Position numbers and translations under genes: made by a program. The notes under the pieces are model-generated. The model was not told the DNA's origin, did no database searches, and saw nothing but the letters and a program-made list of their open reading frames with translations. Positions 26,168 through 35,750 of a stretch of DNA of 64,000 nucleotides are shown one piece after another; position 1 is the stretch's first letter, and every line of letters starts with the position of its first letter. Source of the DNA: Methylorubrum sp. B1-46 (GTDB lineage Bacteria > Pseudomonadota > Alphaproteobacteria > Rhizobiales > Beijerinckiaceae); assembly GCF_021117295.1 (NCBI RefSeq), contig NZ_CP088247.1:5161001-5225000 (forward strand), given 5' to 3'.

Positions 26168-27061
26168 TTAAATCTTCGGAGCGGTCGGGCTATCCTGGGC
26201 CGGGGCGACCGGCGCGCTCGCCTCCTGCTTCAGCCGCTTGCGGTACTGCGCGGCGCCGAAGGGAAGGCCGGCGAGATAAGCGACGCTGACCGCCGCCATC
26301 GCCTCGAACGGGAAGCTGATGACGAGGCCGAAGCCGACCACCACGACGAGGAAGATCGGCACCACGAGGTCGCGCGGCACACGCTTGCCCCACGTCTTGC
26401 CGGAGAAGGTCGGCACGGTCGAGACGACGAGGAGCGCGATGACCAGCACGTAGACGAGGATCACCGGCCGACCCCAGGCGCTGAAATCGAGGCCGAGGAA
26501 ATGCAGGTAGAGCGGCAGCATGCCGGTGATGGCGCCGGCCGGCGCCGGCATGCCGACGAAGAAGTCCTTCTTCCACTCGGGGCGGTTGGGATCGTCGAGC
26601 ATCGCGTTGAAGCGCGCGAGCCGCAGGCACATGGCGATGGCGAAGACCAGCGCGACGATCCAGCCGACGGATTTCAGGTTGTGCAGGGTGAAGCTGTAGA
26701 GGATCAGCGCCGGGGCGCAGCCGAAATTGACGAAGTCGGCCAGGGAATCGAGTTCGGCACCGAAGCGCGAGGTCCCCTTCAGCAGGCGCGCCACGCGGCC
26801 GTCGATGCCGTCGAGGCCGGCGGCGACGATAACCGCGATCACCGCCGGCTCGAACCGTCCCTCGAAAGCGAGCCGAATCGCGGTCAGCCCGAGGCAGAGC
26901 GCAAGCAGGGTGATCATGTTCGGCGCGATCAGGCGGAACGGCACCGGCCGGAACCGGCGCGGCCGATCGTTCGCGTCCGGTGCGAAGGGCGGGAACAGAT
27001 CGTCCATGTCGTCTCTCGACTCGTCTTTCGACGTGTCTCTCGGCTCGTCGCTTCTGCCCAT
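26168..27061 (-). CDS. pssA: CDP-diacylglycerol--serine O-phosphatidyltransferase
   Basis: This inner-membrane enzyme makes phosphatidylserine from CDP-diacylglycerol and serine. The 297-aa product has eight or so hydrophobic helices and the CDP-alcohol phosphotransferase signature DG-x2-AR-x8-G-x3-D-x3-D in DGIDGRVARLLKG followed by FGAELDSLADFVNFG (about 84-114). The ATG at 27061 is chosen because AGAAGG precedes it by six bases, lying within the 21-bp gap after psd. The order psd-pssA means that substrate and product enzymes of phosphatidylethanolamine synthesis are made together. Confidence 0.94.
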   Translation of the reverse strand: MGRSDEPRDTSKDESRDDMDDLFPPFAPDANDRPRRFRPVPFRLIAPNMITLLALCLGLTAIRLAFEGRFEPAVIAVIVAAGLDGIDGRVARLLKGTSRFGAELDSLADFVNFGCAPALILYSFTLHNLKSVGWIVALVFAIAMCLRLARFNAMLDDPNRPEWKKDFFVGMPAPAGAITGMLPLYLHFLGLDFSAWGRPVILVYVLVIALLVVSTVPTFSGKTWGKRVPRDLVVPIFLVVVVGFGLVISFPFEAMAAVSVAYLAGLPFGAAQYRKRLKQEASAPVAPAQDSPTAPKI

Positions 27062-27082
27062 GGCGCCCTTCTGCACGAAAGA

Positions 27083-27793
27083 TCAGATGCGGCGGAAGGC
27101 CCGCTCGGCCCCGCCGCCGAGATCGGCCAGCACCGTCTCGCCGGCCACCGCCTTCTGGCCGAGACCGACCATCACGCGGGTGCCGACCGGCAGGTAGACA
27201 TCGACCCGCGAGCCGAAACGGATGAGGCCGAAGCGCTCGCCGACCTGCTTGGTGTCGCCTGCCGAGACGAATCCGACGATGCGCCGCGCCACGAGTCCGG
27301 CGATCTGCACCACGCCGATGCGCACAGGCTGGCCGCGATGGGTCGTCTCCATGACGAGGCCGTTGCGCTCGTTGTCCTCGCTCGCCTTGTCGAGCTCGGC
27401 ATTGAGGAACAGGCCGGGTGTGTAGTGGATCTGGCCGATCTTGCCCGAGACCGGCACCCGGTTCACGTGGCAGTCGAACACGTTCATGAACACCGAGATG
27501 CGCAGCATCGGCTCGTGCGAGAGGTCGAGTTCCGGCGGCGGCAGCACGGTCGAGATCAGATTCACACGCCCGTCGGCGGGTGAGACGATGAGCCCGTCGC
27601 CGACCGGCACCACCCGCTCGGGATCGCGGAAGAAGTAGCAGACCCAGAGGGTCAGGATCAGGAAGATCCAGCCGAAGAACTGCGAGAAGTAGCCGAGCAC
27701 AACGGTGAGCACGATGCCGATCAGGATGAAGGGGTAGCCCTCCTTATGGATCGGCACGAGCGTCCGGCGGATCGTCTCGATGAGGTCGGTCAT
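27083..27793 (-). CDS. psd: Phosphatidylserine decarboxylase proenzyme
   Basis: This enzyme decarboxylates phosphatidylserine to phosphatidylethanolamine. The 236-aa product is the short alphaproteobacterial type. Two hydrophobic segments lie near residues 20-55, the conserved [13 protein letters not shown] is at about 102-114, and the self-cleavage site RFGS (Gly194-Ser195) that creates the pyruvoyl group is at the usual place. It is followed by pssA after 21 bp and preceded by the ABC exporter gene 75 bp upstream, so a longer operon is possible. Confidence 0.95.
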   Translation of the reverse strand: MTDLIETIRRTLVPIHKEGYPFILIGIVLTVVLGYFSQFFGWIFLILTLWVCYFFRDPERVVPVGDGLIVSPADGRVNLISTVLPPPELDLSHEPMLRISVFMNVFDCHVNRVPVSGKIGQIHYTPGLFLNAELDKASEDNERNGLVMETTHRGQPVRIGVVQIAGLVARRIVGFVSAGDTKQVGERFGLIRFGSRVDVYLPVGTRVMVGLGQKAVAGETVLADLGGGAERAFRRI

Positions 27794-27868
27794 GGGCTCC
27801 CGTTGGACTCCGGCGGGGCGAATCGTCCCCGCCGGATGGCAGGGGGGCGCGGTTCCGTCAACCGGTCG

Positions 27869-29791
27869 TCAGGTCACCGTCTCCGGCACCGGACGGACGG
27901 ATTCGGCCAGCGAGCGCTCGTCTTCGGCGCGCTTGAGCGCCTCGCGGGCGGCGTCCGCCTCGCGCTGGCGGTTCCACAGGGCGGCGTAGACGCCGCCGCG
28001 GGCGAGCAGGCTGGTATGGTCGCCGCGCTCGACCACGCGGCCCTGATCGAGCACCAGGATCTCGTCGGCGTTGATCACGGTCGAGAGCCGGTGGGCGATC
28101 ACGAGCGTGGTGCGGCCCTGGCTGACCCGGTCGAGGGCTGCCTGGATCTCGCGCTCGGTGAACGAGTCGAGCGCCGAGGTCGCTTCATCAAGGACGAGGA
28201 TCGGCGGCCCCTTCAGGATGGTGCGGGCGATCGCCACGCGCTGCTTCTCGCCGCCCGAGAGCTTCAGGCCGCGCTCGCCTACCGGCGTGTCGTAGCCCTC
28301 CGGCAGGCTCTCGATGAAGCGGTCGATCTGAGCGAGGCGCGCGGCCTCGCGCACCTCGGCCTCGCTCGCGTCCCAGCGGCCGTAGCGGATGTTGTAGCCG
28401 ATGGTGTCGTTGAACAGCACCGTGTCCTGCGGGACCATGCCGATGGCCGCCCGCAAGCTGTCCTGCCGCACGCTGGCGATGTTCTGACCGTCGATGGTGA
28501 TGCAGCCCGCATTCGGCTCGTAGAAGCGGAACAGCAGGCGCGACAGTGTCGATTTTCCCGCCCCCGAAGGACCGACAATGGCTACCGTGCGGCCCGCGGG
28601 CACCTCGAATGAGATGCCGCGAAGGATCGGCCGCTCCGGGATGTAGGCGAAGCGCACGTCCTCGAAGCGGACGGTGCCGGCCTCGACCTTCAGCGGCTTT
28701 GCGCCCGGCCGGTCGGCGATCTCGGGATTGCGCTGGAGGATCAGGAACATGTCGTCGATGTCGATCAGCGCCTGTTTGATCTCGCGGTAGATCATCCCCA
28801 TGAAGTTGAGCGGCATCGAGAGCTGCACCAGCATCGTGTTGACGAGCACGAAGCCGCCGATCGTGGTGCGTCCGGCCATGATGTCGCGGGCGGCGAGCCA
28901 CATCACCGCCGTCATGCCGAGGGTGAAGATCACCGCCTGGCCAGCATTCAGCACGGCGAGCGAGACGTAGGTCTGGGTCGAGGCCTTCTCGTAGCGCTCC
29001 ATCGAGGCGTCGTAGCGGGCGGTCTCACGATTCTCCGCGCCGAAATACTTCACCGTCTCGAAATTCAGCAGCGAGTCGACCGCCTTGGTGTTGGCCTCGG
29101 TGTCGGAGTTGTTCATCCGGCGTCGGATGCCGATGCGCCACTCGGTCGCCTTCCAGGTGAAGCCGAGATAGGCGGCGATCATGCTCGCCACGACCACCGA
29201 GTAGAGCCAGTCGAACTCGTAGGCGAGGATACCGAGCACGAGGACCAGTTCGACGATGGTCGGCACCAGGGTCAGCACCATCAGGCGCGACAATTCCTCG
29301 ATGCCCGAACGGCCGCGCTCCAGCACGCGGGTGAGGCCGCCGGTCTTGCGCTCGAGATGGAAGCGGAGCGACAGCCGGTGCATGTGCTCGAAGGTCTGGA
29401 GCGCGAGCTTGCGCACGGCATGCATCGCCACCTTGGCGAACAGGCCGTCGCGCACCTGCGTCAGCCCGGCCATGGCAATGCGCGACAGGCCGTAGAGCCC
29501 GATCAAGAGGAAGGGCGCCGAGACGAGGCCCGCCGGCACGGCGGCCGCGGCACCCTTCTCGCCCACTGCCGCGACCAGCGCGTCGGTCGCCCATTTAAAG
29601 GTGAACGGCATCACCATCGTCGCGGCCTTGGCGACGAAGAGCAGCCCGAAGGCGATGAACACCCGCCGCTGGAGGTCGGCGCGGCCGTGCGGCCAGAGAT
29701 AGGGCCAGAGCCGGCGATAGGTCGTCAGGAGGCCGGGGCGTTCGAGGGGCGCGGACGCACCCTCCCCCGCCGGCGCAGGTGCTTTTGCCAT
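27869..29791 (-). CDS. ABC exporter, Atm1/ABCB7-like (fused permease and ATPase)
   Basis: This half-transporter joins a six-helix type I exporter domain (about 45-350) to an ATPase (about 380-610), 640 aa in total. The permease shows the Atm1/HMT1 mark ANTKAVDSLLNFETVKYFGAE. The ATPase has Walker A VGPSGAGKST (Lys413), signature KLSGGEKQRVAIAR, Walker B ILVLDEATSALD and the H-loop IAHRLSTV. Atm1-type proteins export glutathione-linked sulfur compounds or metal conjugates; that substrate is family knowledge, not shown here. The ATG at 29791 (MAKAPAPAGEG) avoids a non-conserved extension. The C-terminus has a charged coiled tail. Confidence 0.9.
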   Translation of the reverse strand: MAKAPAPAGEGASAPLERPGLLTTYRRLWPYLWPHGRADLQRRVFIAFGLLFVAKAATMVMPFTFKWATDALVAAVGEKGAAAAVPAGLVSAPFLLIGLYGLSRIAMAGLTQVRDGLFAKVAMHAVRKLALQTFEHMHRLSLRFHLERKTGGLTRVLERGRSGIEELSRLMVLTLVPTIVELVLVLGILAYEFDWLYSVVVASMIAAYLGFTWKATEWRIGIRRRMNNSDTEANTKAVDSLLNFETVKYFGAENRETARYDASMERYEKASTQTYVSLAVLNAGQAVIFTLGMTAVMWLAARDIMAGRTTIGGFVLVNTMLVQLSMPLNFMGMIYREIKQALIDIDDMFLILQRNPEIADRPGAKPLKVEAGTVRFEDVRFAYIPERPILRGISFEVPAGRTVAIVGPSGAGKSTLSRLLFRFYEPNAGCITIDGQNIASVRQDSLRAAIGMVPQDTVLFNDTIGYNIRYGRWDASEAEVREAARLAQIDRFIESLPEGYDTPVGERGLKLSGGEKQRVAIARTILKGPPILVLDEATSALDSFTEREIQAALDRVSQGRTTLVIAHRLSTVINADEILVLDQGRVVERGDHTSLLARGGVYAALWNRQREADAAREALKRAEDERSLAESVRPVPETVT

Positions 29792-29900
29792 CGTGAGGTT
29801 CGGAAAAATTCTCTCGGCGCCAGGCGGCCGTCGCGTGGCGCATATAGGCGCTCGCGAAGGTTCGCGCACCCTCCCGGCGCCGGAGCCGCCGTTCCTCCCG

Positions 29901-31511
29901 TCAGGTGCGGCGATCCGCGCCGCTTCGCGCTGAAGGCGCCTCCTTCGCGGGTCCGTCTTTCGGCAACACGAACATCTGGCCGGGATAGATCCGGTTCGGG
30001 TCGCGGATCTGATCCTGGTTCGCGTCGTAGATCACGGTGTAGCGGTTGCCGCGACCATAAGCGCGCCGGCTGATCTGCCACAGGCTGTCGCCGCGGGTGA
30101 TCCGGGCGGTGTTGACCTCGGGCACGAACACGGCGCCTGCTTCAGCTGCGGGGGGCGTTCCCCCCGGAAGGCTCGGCGCGAGTTCGGTGGCGGCCCTGCG
30201 ATCCGCCCCCAGTGTCGGCGCCGTGGCCCCAGAGGACGCGGCCAGCGACGGCGTGCCCGGTGCCGTGGGACGATCCGGCGCGGTGCGGGCCGCCATGGGC
30301 GAGGTGCCCGCGAGGCTCGGCGCGGGACTGACCTCCGCCGTCTTGGTTTTCGCTGCCGGCGCCGCCGGGCGGTTTGCGCCGTCAGGCTCCGGTGCCCTGG
30401 AGCGCGGTTCGGCCGCCGCCTGCTCTCGGTTTGGAGCCGCCGGCACACCTTCGGTCTTGGCGGTGCCGGCTGAGCCCGCATCCGCATAGCGCGTCGGCGG
30501 CACGCTGTCGGGATAGGCGAAGGCGACTTCGGCGCGGGCCTTCACCTTCCCGCCTGCCGGATCGACGGAATCGACGCGGATCCGGTAGGCGCCCGGCTTC
30601 ACCCCACGCCCGATGGTGAACGCGACCCGCCCGTCGGCCCCTGACTGCCCCGAGGCCACCATGGTGTCGTTGAGATAGAGACGCAGGCTGCTCCACGCCG
30701 TCGCCTGACCGGTAACGTGAAGGCGCCCGCCCTCCTGCGCGTCCACGCTGACGATGCGGACGGGTCCCGCCGCCTTGCCACCCTCAGTCGCCCCAGCGAC
30801 CGGTGCAGATTTCGCCGGGCCGGGCGTTCCCGCCAGGGCGGTCACGGACTGCTCGCGGGCGGCCTCGGGGGCGTCCGGCTGGGACAGCACCCGGGTCGGC
30901 GCATCGGGGGCACTCAAGGCGATCAGCGGCTTGGTATCGCGCTTCTCGGCTACCACGATCGTGACGCTCTCGCGTCCCGGCAGCGGCTTTCCGTCCGCGC
31001 CGGTGGTGCGCAGGGCGATCTCGCTCGTGCCCGTCGGCAGGTCCGGCGGCGTCAGGGCAAACTGACCGGCGGCATCTGCTTCCGCCGTGGCGAAGACTTT
31101 CCCGTCGCGCAGGAGCTCGACGCGGCTGTTGGGAGCGGCGCGCCCCGCGATGACGCTCGCCCCGTCCGGCTCGACCCGCACGATGTCGAAGCTCGGCGTT
31201 CCGTCTTCCGTACGCGGTTGGGCCTCGCGTGCCGGGAACGCGTCCGCCCTTGCGCCCTCTTGCGATAGGGCTCCGAGGGCGGCATGAGGGGTGTCCCTGG
31301 CAGGGGCCTTCGCCGGTCCCTCGCCCGCACGGTCGCCGGTCTCCGTTCCGGCCGAAGGTTCTCCCGGCTTGGCCGGTGTTTCGGCAGAAGGATTGACCGC
31401 CGCGTTGCGCTTGAGAAGCTCCCCGGTCCCGAACAGCGCGACCACCATGGCGAAGCCGCCGAGCAGCCCCGCCGCCGCGAGGACGATGCTTCGCCGCACC
31501 TCAGCCGTCAT
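29901..31511 (-). CDS. LysM-domain protein with Ig-like repeats
   Basis: This 536-aa envelope protein has one N-terminal membrane segment (about 8-32: IVLAAAGLLGGFAMVVALFG), low-complexity Ala/Pro/Glu linkers, two bacterial Ig-like parts (FDIVRVEPDGASVIAGRAAPNSRVELL near 110 and VRIVSVDAQEGGRLHVTGQATAWSSLRLYL near 245), and a C-terminal LysM domain (ITRGDSLWQISRRAYGRG ... IYPGQMFVLP, about 470-520) that should bind peptidoglycan. It lies 109 bp upstream of the ABC exporter gene on the same strand. Similar proteins are common in Rhizobiales; none has a firm function. Confidence 0.85.
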   Translation of the reverse strand: MTAEVRRSIVLAAAGLLGGFAMVVALFGTGELLKRNAAVNPSAETPAKPGEPSAGTETGDRAGEGPAKAPARDTPHAALGALSQEGARADAFPAREAQPRTEDGTPSFDIVRVEPDGASVIAGRAAPNSRVELLRDGKVFATAEADAAGQFALTPPDLPTGTSEIALRTTGADGKPLPGRESVTIVVAEKRDTKPLIALSAPDAPTRVLSQPDAPEAAREQSVTALAGTPGPAKSAPVAGATEGGKAAGPVRIVSVDAQEGGRLHVTGQATAWSSLRLYLNDTMVASGQSGADGRVAFTIGRGVKPGAYRIRVDSVDPAGGKVKARAEVAFAYPDSVPPTRYADAGSAGTAKTEGVPAAPNREQAAAEPRSRAPEPDGANRPAAPAAKTKTAEVSPAPSLAGTSPMAARTAPDRPTAPGTPSLAASSGATAPTLGADRRAATELAPSLPGGTPPAAEAGAVFVPEVNTARITRGDSLWQISRRAYGRGNRYTVIYDANQDQIRDPNRIYPGQMFVLPKDGPAKEAPSARSGADRRT

Positions 31512-31739
31512 GGCCGGTCACTCCCGTACGCCTCGGGCTGCCGCGGGCGAGACCACTGCGCCGCCGATTGTCGACAACCCGTCTAAATCCGGTGACATAT
31601 TAACGAACATGAGAAGAACACCAAAGCTCGATCACGCGCCTACCCATTTTTCCCGCAGGACCTCAGCAGTCTTTCGCTTGGACGGGCGCAGGAAGTCGGG
31701 GCTGGACGCATCCCTCGATCCCCGTCGGGGAGACGCGTG

Positions 31740-32342
31740 ATGGCCCAGCTGACCTCCGTCTGCGTCTATTGCGGATCCGGCTTCGGCGGCGATCCGGCCT
31801 TCGCCGACGCCGCGCGCCGGCTCGGCACCGCGCTCGCCCGCGCGGGCATCAAGCTCGTCTATGGCGGTGGCAATGTCGGCCTGATGGGCACCGTCGCGGG
31901 CGCGACGCTCGATGCGGGCGGCACCGTCACCGGCATCATCCCCGACTTCCTGAAATCGCGCGAGCGCATGCTCGACGCGGTGCAGGAGACCATCGTCGTC
32001 TCCGATATGCACACCCGCAAGCGGCTGATGTTCGACCGGGCCGATGCCTTCGTCGCCCTCCCCGGCGGCATCGGCACGCTGGAGGAGCTGGTCGAGCAGC
32101 TCACCTGGGCGCAGCTCGGCCAGCACCGCAAGCCGATCCTGCTGCTCTCGGTGAACGGCTTCTGGGACCCGCTGATCACCCTGATCGACCATATGCGCGC
32201 CCACGGTTTCATCCGCGAGGGCCTCGACCTGAACTACCTCGTCGGCGAAGATCCCGACCGCGTGGTGGAGACGCTGAGCGAAGTTCTGGCCCGGTCTGAG
32301 CCGGCGCCGCTGGCGGACGAACTGATCGAGAAGCGCTTCTGA
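31740..32342 (+). CDS. LOG-family phosphoribohydrolase (TIGR00730)
   Basis: LOG proteins release free cytokinin or purine bases from nucleoside 5'-monophosphates. The 200-aa product has the Rossmann start SVCVYCGSGFG, YGGGNVGLMG, the catalytic Arg region DMHTRKRLMF (about 89-98) and the family mark PGGIGTLEE at 108-116. The ATG at 31740 follows GGGGAG; an in-frame GTG directly before it is ignored. Cytokinin production is known from plant-associated Methylobacterium, but bacterial LOG proteins often have housekeeping roles. Its TGA stop shares one base with the ATG of the next gene (TGATG). Confidence 0.9.
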   Translation: MAQLTSVCVYCGSGFGGDPAFADAARRLGTALARAGIKLVYGGGNVGLMGTVAGATLDAGGTVTGIIPDFLKSRERMLDAVQETIVVSDMHTRKRLMFDRADAFVALPGGIGTLEELVEQLTWAQLGQHRKPILLLSVNGFWDPLITLIDHMRAHGFIREGLDLNYLVGEDPDRVVETLSEVLARSEPAPLADELIEKRF

Positions 32343-33133
32343 TGACGGCATTGACCGAGCCCGGACACACCATCGCCGGCGAGCACCGGGGCGAGCATTA
32401 CGGGTCGGTGCTGGCCCGCCTCTCACGCAATGCCGCCGTCCAGCGCTATCTGGAGGTCGGCGTCGCCTTCGGCGACATCTTCTCCGGCATCGCCTGTCGG
32501 CATGGCATCGCCGTCGATCCGGGGTTTCAGCTCAAGACCAACATCGCGGCCAACAAGGCGCGGGTTTCGCTGTTCCAGGTGATGAGCGACGTCTTCTTCG
32601 CGAACCTGAATCTGCGCCGCCATGTCGGTGGCCGCATCGATCTCGCCTTCCTCGACGGCATGCACCTGTTCGAGTTCCTGCTGCGGGATTTCTTCAACAC
32701 GGAAGCGATCTGCCGGCGCGACTCGATCATCGTGATGCACGACTGCCTGCCGGTGGCCGCACCGATGGCCGACCGCGACCCGATGCAGGCCGGCATCCGC
32801 GGGCGCGGCACGCCGTTCGAGAACTGGTGGACCGGCGATGTCTGGAAGGTGATCCCGATCCTGAAGCGCTACCGGCCGGATCTCGACGTGATGCTCGTGG
32901 ACGCCGCGCCCACCGGTCTCGTCATCGTCACCGGGCTCGATCCGTCCTCGCGCACGCTGAAGACCCACTACGACGCGATCGTCGAGGAGTTCTCGCGGCT
33001 GCCCAATACGGCGGAGGAGATCGCGCAGGTCTATGCCGAGCACCCGCTCACCTCGACGGAGGAGGCGTTGCGCCGGCTGGGCGGGCGCTCCTTCGCCCAT
33101 GGCGGCGGTTGGCTGCAGCGATTGAGGGGCTGA
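32342..33133 (+). CDS. Class I methyltransferase-like protein
   Basis: This 263-aa protein has the Methyltransf_24-like features YLEVGVAFGDIFSGI (glycine-rich SAM loop), GIAVDPGF (acidic residue after strand 2), IDLAFLDGMHLFEFLLRDFFN (catalytic-type Asp after strand 4) and IIVMHDCLP. Related genes occur in polysaccharide and secondary metabolite loci, acting on unknown acceptors. No signal peptide or membrane segment is seen. The start codon overlaps the LOG stop by one base, so both are probably translated from one message. Whether it truly methylates, and what, cannot be read. Confidence 0.7.
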   Translation: MTALTEPGHTIAGEHRGEHYGSVLARLSRNAAVQRYLEVGVAFGDIFSGIACRHGIAVDPGFQLKTNIAANKARVSLFQVMSDVFFANLNLRRHVGGRIDLAFLDGMHLFEFLLRDFFNTEAICRRDSIIVMHDCLPVAAPMADRDPMQAGIRGRGTPFENWWTGDVWKVIPILKRYRPDLDVMLVDAAPTGLVIVTGLDPSSRTLKTHYDAIVEEFSRLPNTAEEIAQVYAEHPLTSTEEALRRLGGRSFAHGGGWLQRLRG

Positions 33134-33293
33134 GGCCCAGGGCCAAAGCCCACTCATCTTGGCTTTGTGAAAAGGCCGCGTGCCACCCGACGCGACTTTC
33201 GGGAAGATCCGCTTCCGCTCGCGATCGAGCAAGAAGCGGACCTGTGGGCGGCGATCGGCTTCTATCGCGAGCGATAGGTTCGAGAAGCGCAGG

Positions 33294-35345
33294 TCAGGCG
33301 GCTCGGACGGTCGCGAGGAAACGGGCGACCTCCACGCCGAGATGTTCGGACTGGCGTGACAGTTCGGAAGCCGCCGACAGGACTTGGCTGGCCGCCGCCC
33401 CCGTCTCCTCGGACGCCTGCGCGACGCTGGTGATGCTGCCGGTCACGGCGTTCGTCCCAGTCGAGGCTTGGCTCACATTGCGGACGATCTCCTGGGTCGC
33501 CGCGCCCTGTTGCTCCACCGCCGCGGCGATCGACGTGGCTACGTTGTCGATCTCGCGAATTCGGGTGGTGATGTCGCCGATCGCCGTCACGGCCTGCCCG
33601 GTGACACCCTGCACCTCGCCGATCTGACGGGCGATTTCCTCGGTGGCCTTGGCGGTTTGCTCGGCCAAGGCTTTCACTTCCGATGCCACCACGGCAAAGC
33701 CGCGACCGGCGCTGCCGGCGCGCGCCGCCTCGATCGTCGCGTTGAGCGCCAGCAGGTTGGTTTGGCTGGCGATGGAGGAGATCATCCCGACCATGTCGCC
33801 GATGCGCGACGCGTTCTGGCTCAGCGCCCGAACCAAGCTGGCGGTCTCGCGGGCCTCGCCGACCGCCGACTGGGCGAGTTGGGCCGAGCCGGAGACCTGT
33901 CGCCCGATCTCTTCGACGGATGATCCCAACTCCTCGGCCGCGGCTGCGACGGTCTGCACGTTGGCGGCGGCCTCCTCGGCGGCGACAGCCACGGTGATGG
34001 ATTGCGAGGCGGTCTCGGTGGCCGTGGCCGTCATCTGCTGGGCGGTGGCCTGCAGCTCGGTGGCCGCGGACGAGACCATCCCGACGATCCCGCCGACCGC
34101 ACGCTCGAAGCCGTCGGCGAGCTCGATCATCGTGCGCCTGCGTTCCTGCGCAGCGGCGGCTTCGGCGATCCGCTTGACCTCGGCCTCCTCGGCGGCCTTC
34201 CGCGCCACCATGGTCTTGATGCCCTCGACCGCCTTTCCGACCGCGCCGATCTCGTCGCTGCGGGACGCTTCCTTAATGTCCGCGTCGGTCTGGCCCTCGG
34301 CCATCCGTTGGAGTGCGCCGACCAGACGTCCGAGCGGGCGCGTGAGCAGAACCTTGGCCGATGCGAAGATCACGCCCAGCACGACAACGAGAATGGCGAC
34401 GCCCCCGAGAGCTGTTTCCAGAACACGGGCAAAGATCGGCTGAGAGAACGCCTTGGCCGGCACGTCGAGCAGAAGGGCCCAGGTCGTGTTCATGCCGGGG
34501 GCGGCAAAGGGATACACCAACCGGACCGCACCGTCCGAGCGGTCGGTCAGCACCCGCATCCGGCCGTCGCCCATGGCCGCCTGGATCTCTTGCTCGCCGG
34601 CGCCGGCATAGGTCTTCATCAGCAGGTCGGATTGAGGAGGGACGATCCATCTGCCGGCGTTCGAAAGGAGCATCACCCGCCCGCCTTCGAAGGGGCGCAG
34701 CGCCGCGACCATGTCGGACATCTTCTGCAGGCTGATATCGACACCTGCGGCACCGACGATTGCGCCCTTGGTTTTGAGCGGCACCGTGACCGAGGTCACG
34801 ACATCACCCTTGCCGGTTACATAGGGCTCGATGAGCAAACTGATGCCGGATGTGATCGACGCTGCATACCATTGCTTGGTTGGGTCGATGGAGAACGTCG
34901 ATAGCTCCAAGTTTCCTGTGTCCGTTCGGGTCCAGTACGGGGTGAAGAGACCTTTGTCGTTATTGTTGTCCGTTCCGGAAAACCGCTTTCCGGCGTGACC
35001 ATCGACGGTGTCGGAGATCCAGGCCCCGAACAAATTGGGATAGTCAGCGAGGAGCGCCTTGGTCGCCACGACGACATCGGACCTTTTGGCGTTGCCGCCT
35101 TCTGCATAACCCGCGAGCGTGGCTGCCAGCGATCGGCCGGCCGACATCGCCTCGGTGAGGTGGACCGAAACCTGCCCGGCTGTACTTGCGGCCTTCTCGC
35201 TCGCGAGCGTCAAGATTTCCGTGTTCGTGCGTTCAGCTGCTTTCCATCCGGCGAAGCCTGTAAAGCCGATGAGCGTCAGACTGACGGCAGATCCTGCGAT
35301 CGTCATAAGTTTGTTGGATAGGCGGCGAGTTATAATATTCGGCAT
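33294..35345 (-). CDS. Methyl-accepting chemotaxis protein with periplasmic dCache-type sensor
   Basis: This transmembrane chemoreceptor of 683 aa has a first membrane helix at about 13-35, a periplasmic dCache-like ligand domain at about 40-295 (with [19 protein letters not shown] and [13 protein letters not shown] motifs), a second helix near 305-330, a HAMP segment ([22 protein letters not shown]), and a signalling domain. The hairpin tip is [27 protein letters not shown], followed by [23 protein letters not shown]. Dimethylation-style Glu/Gln sites are present. There is no C-terminal CheR pentapeptide. The ATG at 35345 is chosen over an upstream GTG at 35375. The ligand is unknown, and no che genes are adjacent. 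Confidence 0.92.
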   Translation of the reverse strand: MPNIITRRLSNKLMTIAGSAVSLTLIGFTGFAGWKAAERTNTEILTLASEKAASTAGQVSVHLTEAMSAGRSLAATLAGYAEGGNAKRSDVVVATKALLADYPNLFGAWISDTVDGHAGKRFSGTDNNNDKGLFTPYWTRTDTGNLELSTFSIDPTKQWYAASITSGISLLIEPYVTGKGDVVTSVTVPLKTKGAIVGAAGVDISLQKMSDMVAALRPFEGGRVMLLSNAGRWIVPPQSDLLMKTYAGAGEQEIQAAMGDGRMRVLTDRSDGAVRLVYPFAAPGMNTTWALLLDVPAKAFSQPIFARVLETALGGVAILVVVLGVIFASAKVLLTRPLGRLVGALQRMAEGQTDADIKEASRSDEIGAVGKAVEGIKTMVARKAAEEAEVKRIAEAAAAQERRRTMIELADGFERAVGGIVGMVSSAATELQATAQQMTATATETASQSITVAVAAEEAAANVQTVAAAAEELGSSVEEIGRQVSGSAQLAQSAVGEARETASLVRALSQNASRIGDMVGMISSIASQTNLLALNATIEAARAGSAGRGFAVVASEVKALAEQTAKATEEIARQIGEVQGVTGQAVTAIGDITTRIREIDNVATSIAAAVEQQGAATQEIVRNVSQASTGTNAVTGSITSVAQASEETGAAASQVLSAASELSRQSEHLGVEVARFLATVRAA

Positions 35346-35750
35346 CACCAAATTTGCCCTAGGAGCGAAATTCACATCTGGAAATTTGACGATTGAGATT
35401 AAGTTTGTGTAAAAGCGCAGTGGGCTGGGAAATTATTAAGTCGAGCCGATAGTTGCTTTTTGCGCAAAAAAGGTCGTTTTTGGACAAGCGTGCCGGTTTC
35501 GGAGTGTCGTTCGCGGGACGCGCGGCACTCCATTGACCGGTTAAGCCTACGGCTTTCGGCACGAGAAGTCGCGGTATCAGCGAAGACGGCGGCCGTGCGC
35601 GGGACTCTGATGGGTCGAAGACCGAACGTCCGTTTTGGAATGAGCACCGAAGTTCTGTCGCCGACCCTTCGCCGAGTTCCCCAGGGTCGAGCCGACGGGG
35701 TCGGGTCCGTCGAGACCTGCCCGGCCTGAACGATCAGGTCGGGTAGGGCT
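35346..35750. other. Intergenic region upstream of chemoreceptor gene; AT-rich
   Basis: This 405-bp gap between cysS and the chemoreceptor gene (both reverse strand) has no supported gene. The part at about 35330-35475 is clearly poorer in GC than the surroundings, with runs such as TTATAATATT and AAAAAAGG, and probably holds the chemoreceptor promoter. The cysS-proximal part has an imperfect hairpin near 35725-35750 that may terminate cysS. Confidence 0.45.

Noticed and set aside
33134-33293. Gap between the methyltransferase-like gene and the chemoreceptor as a third repeat copy
   Set aside because: It shares only short GC-rich words with other intergenic regions and lacks the terminal inverted repeats of the element at 1721.
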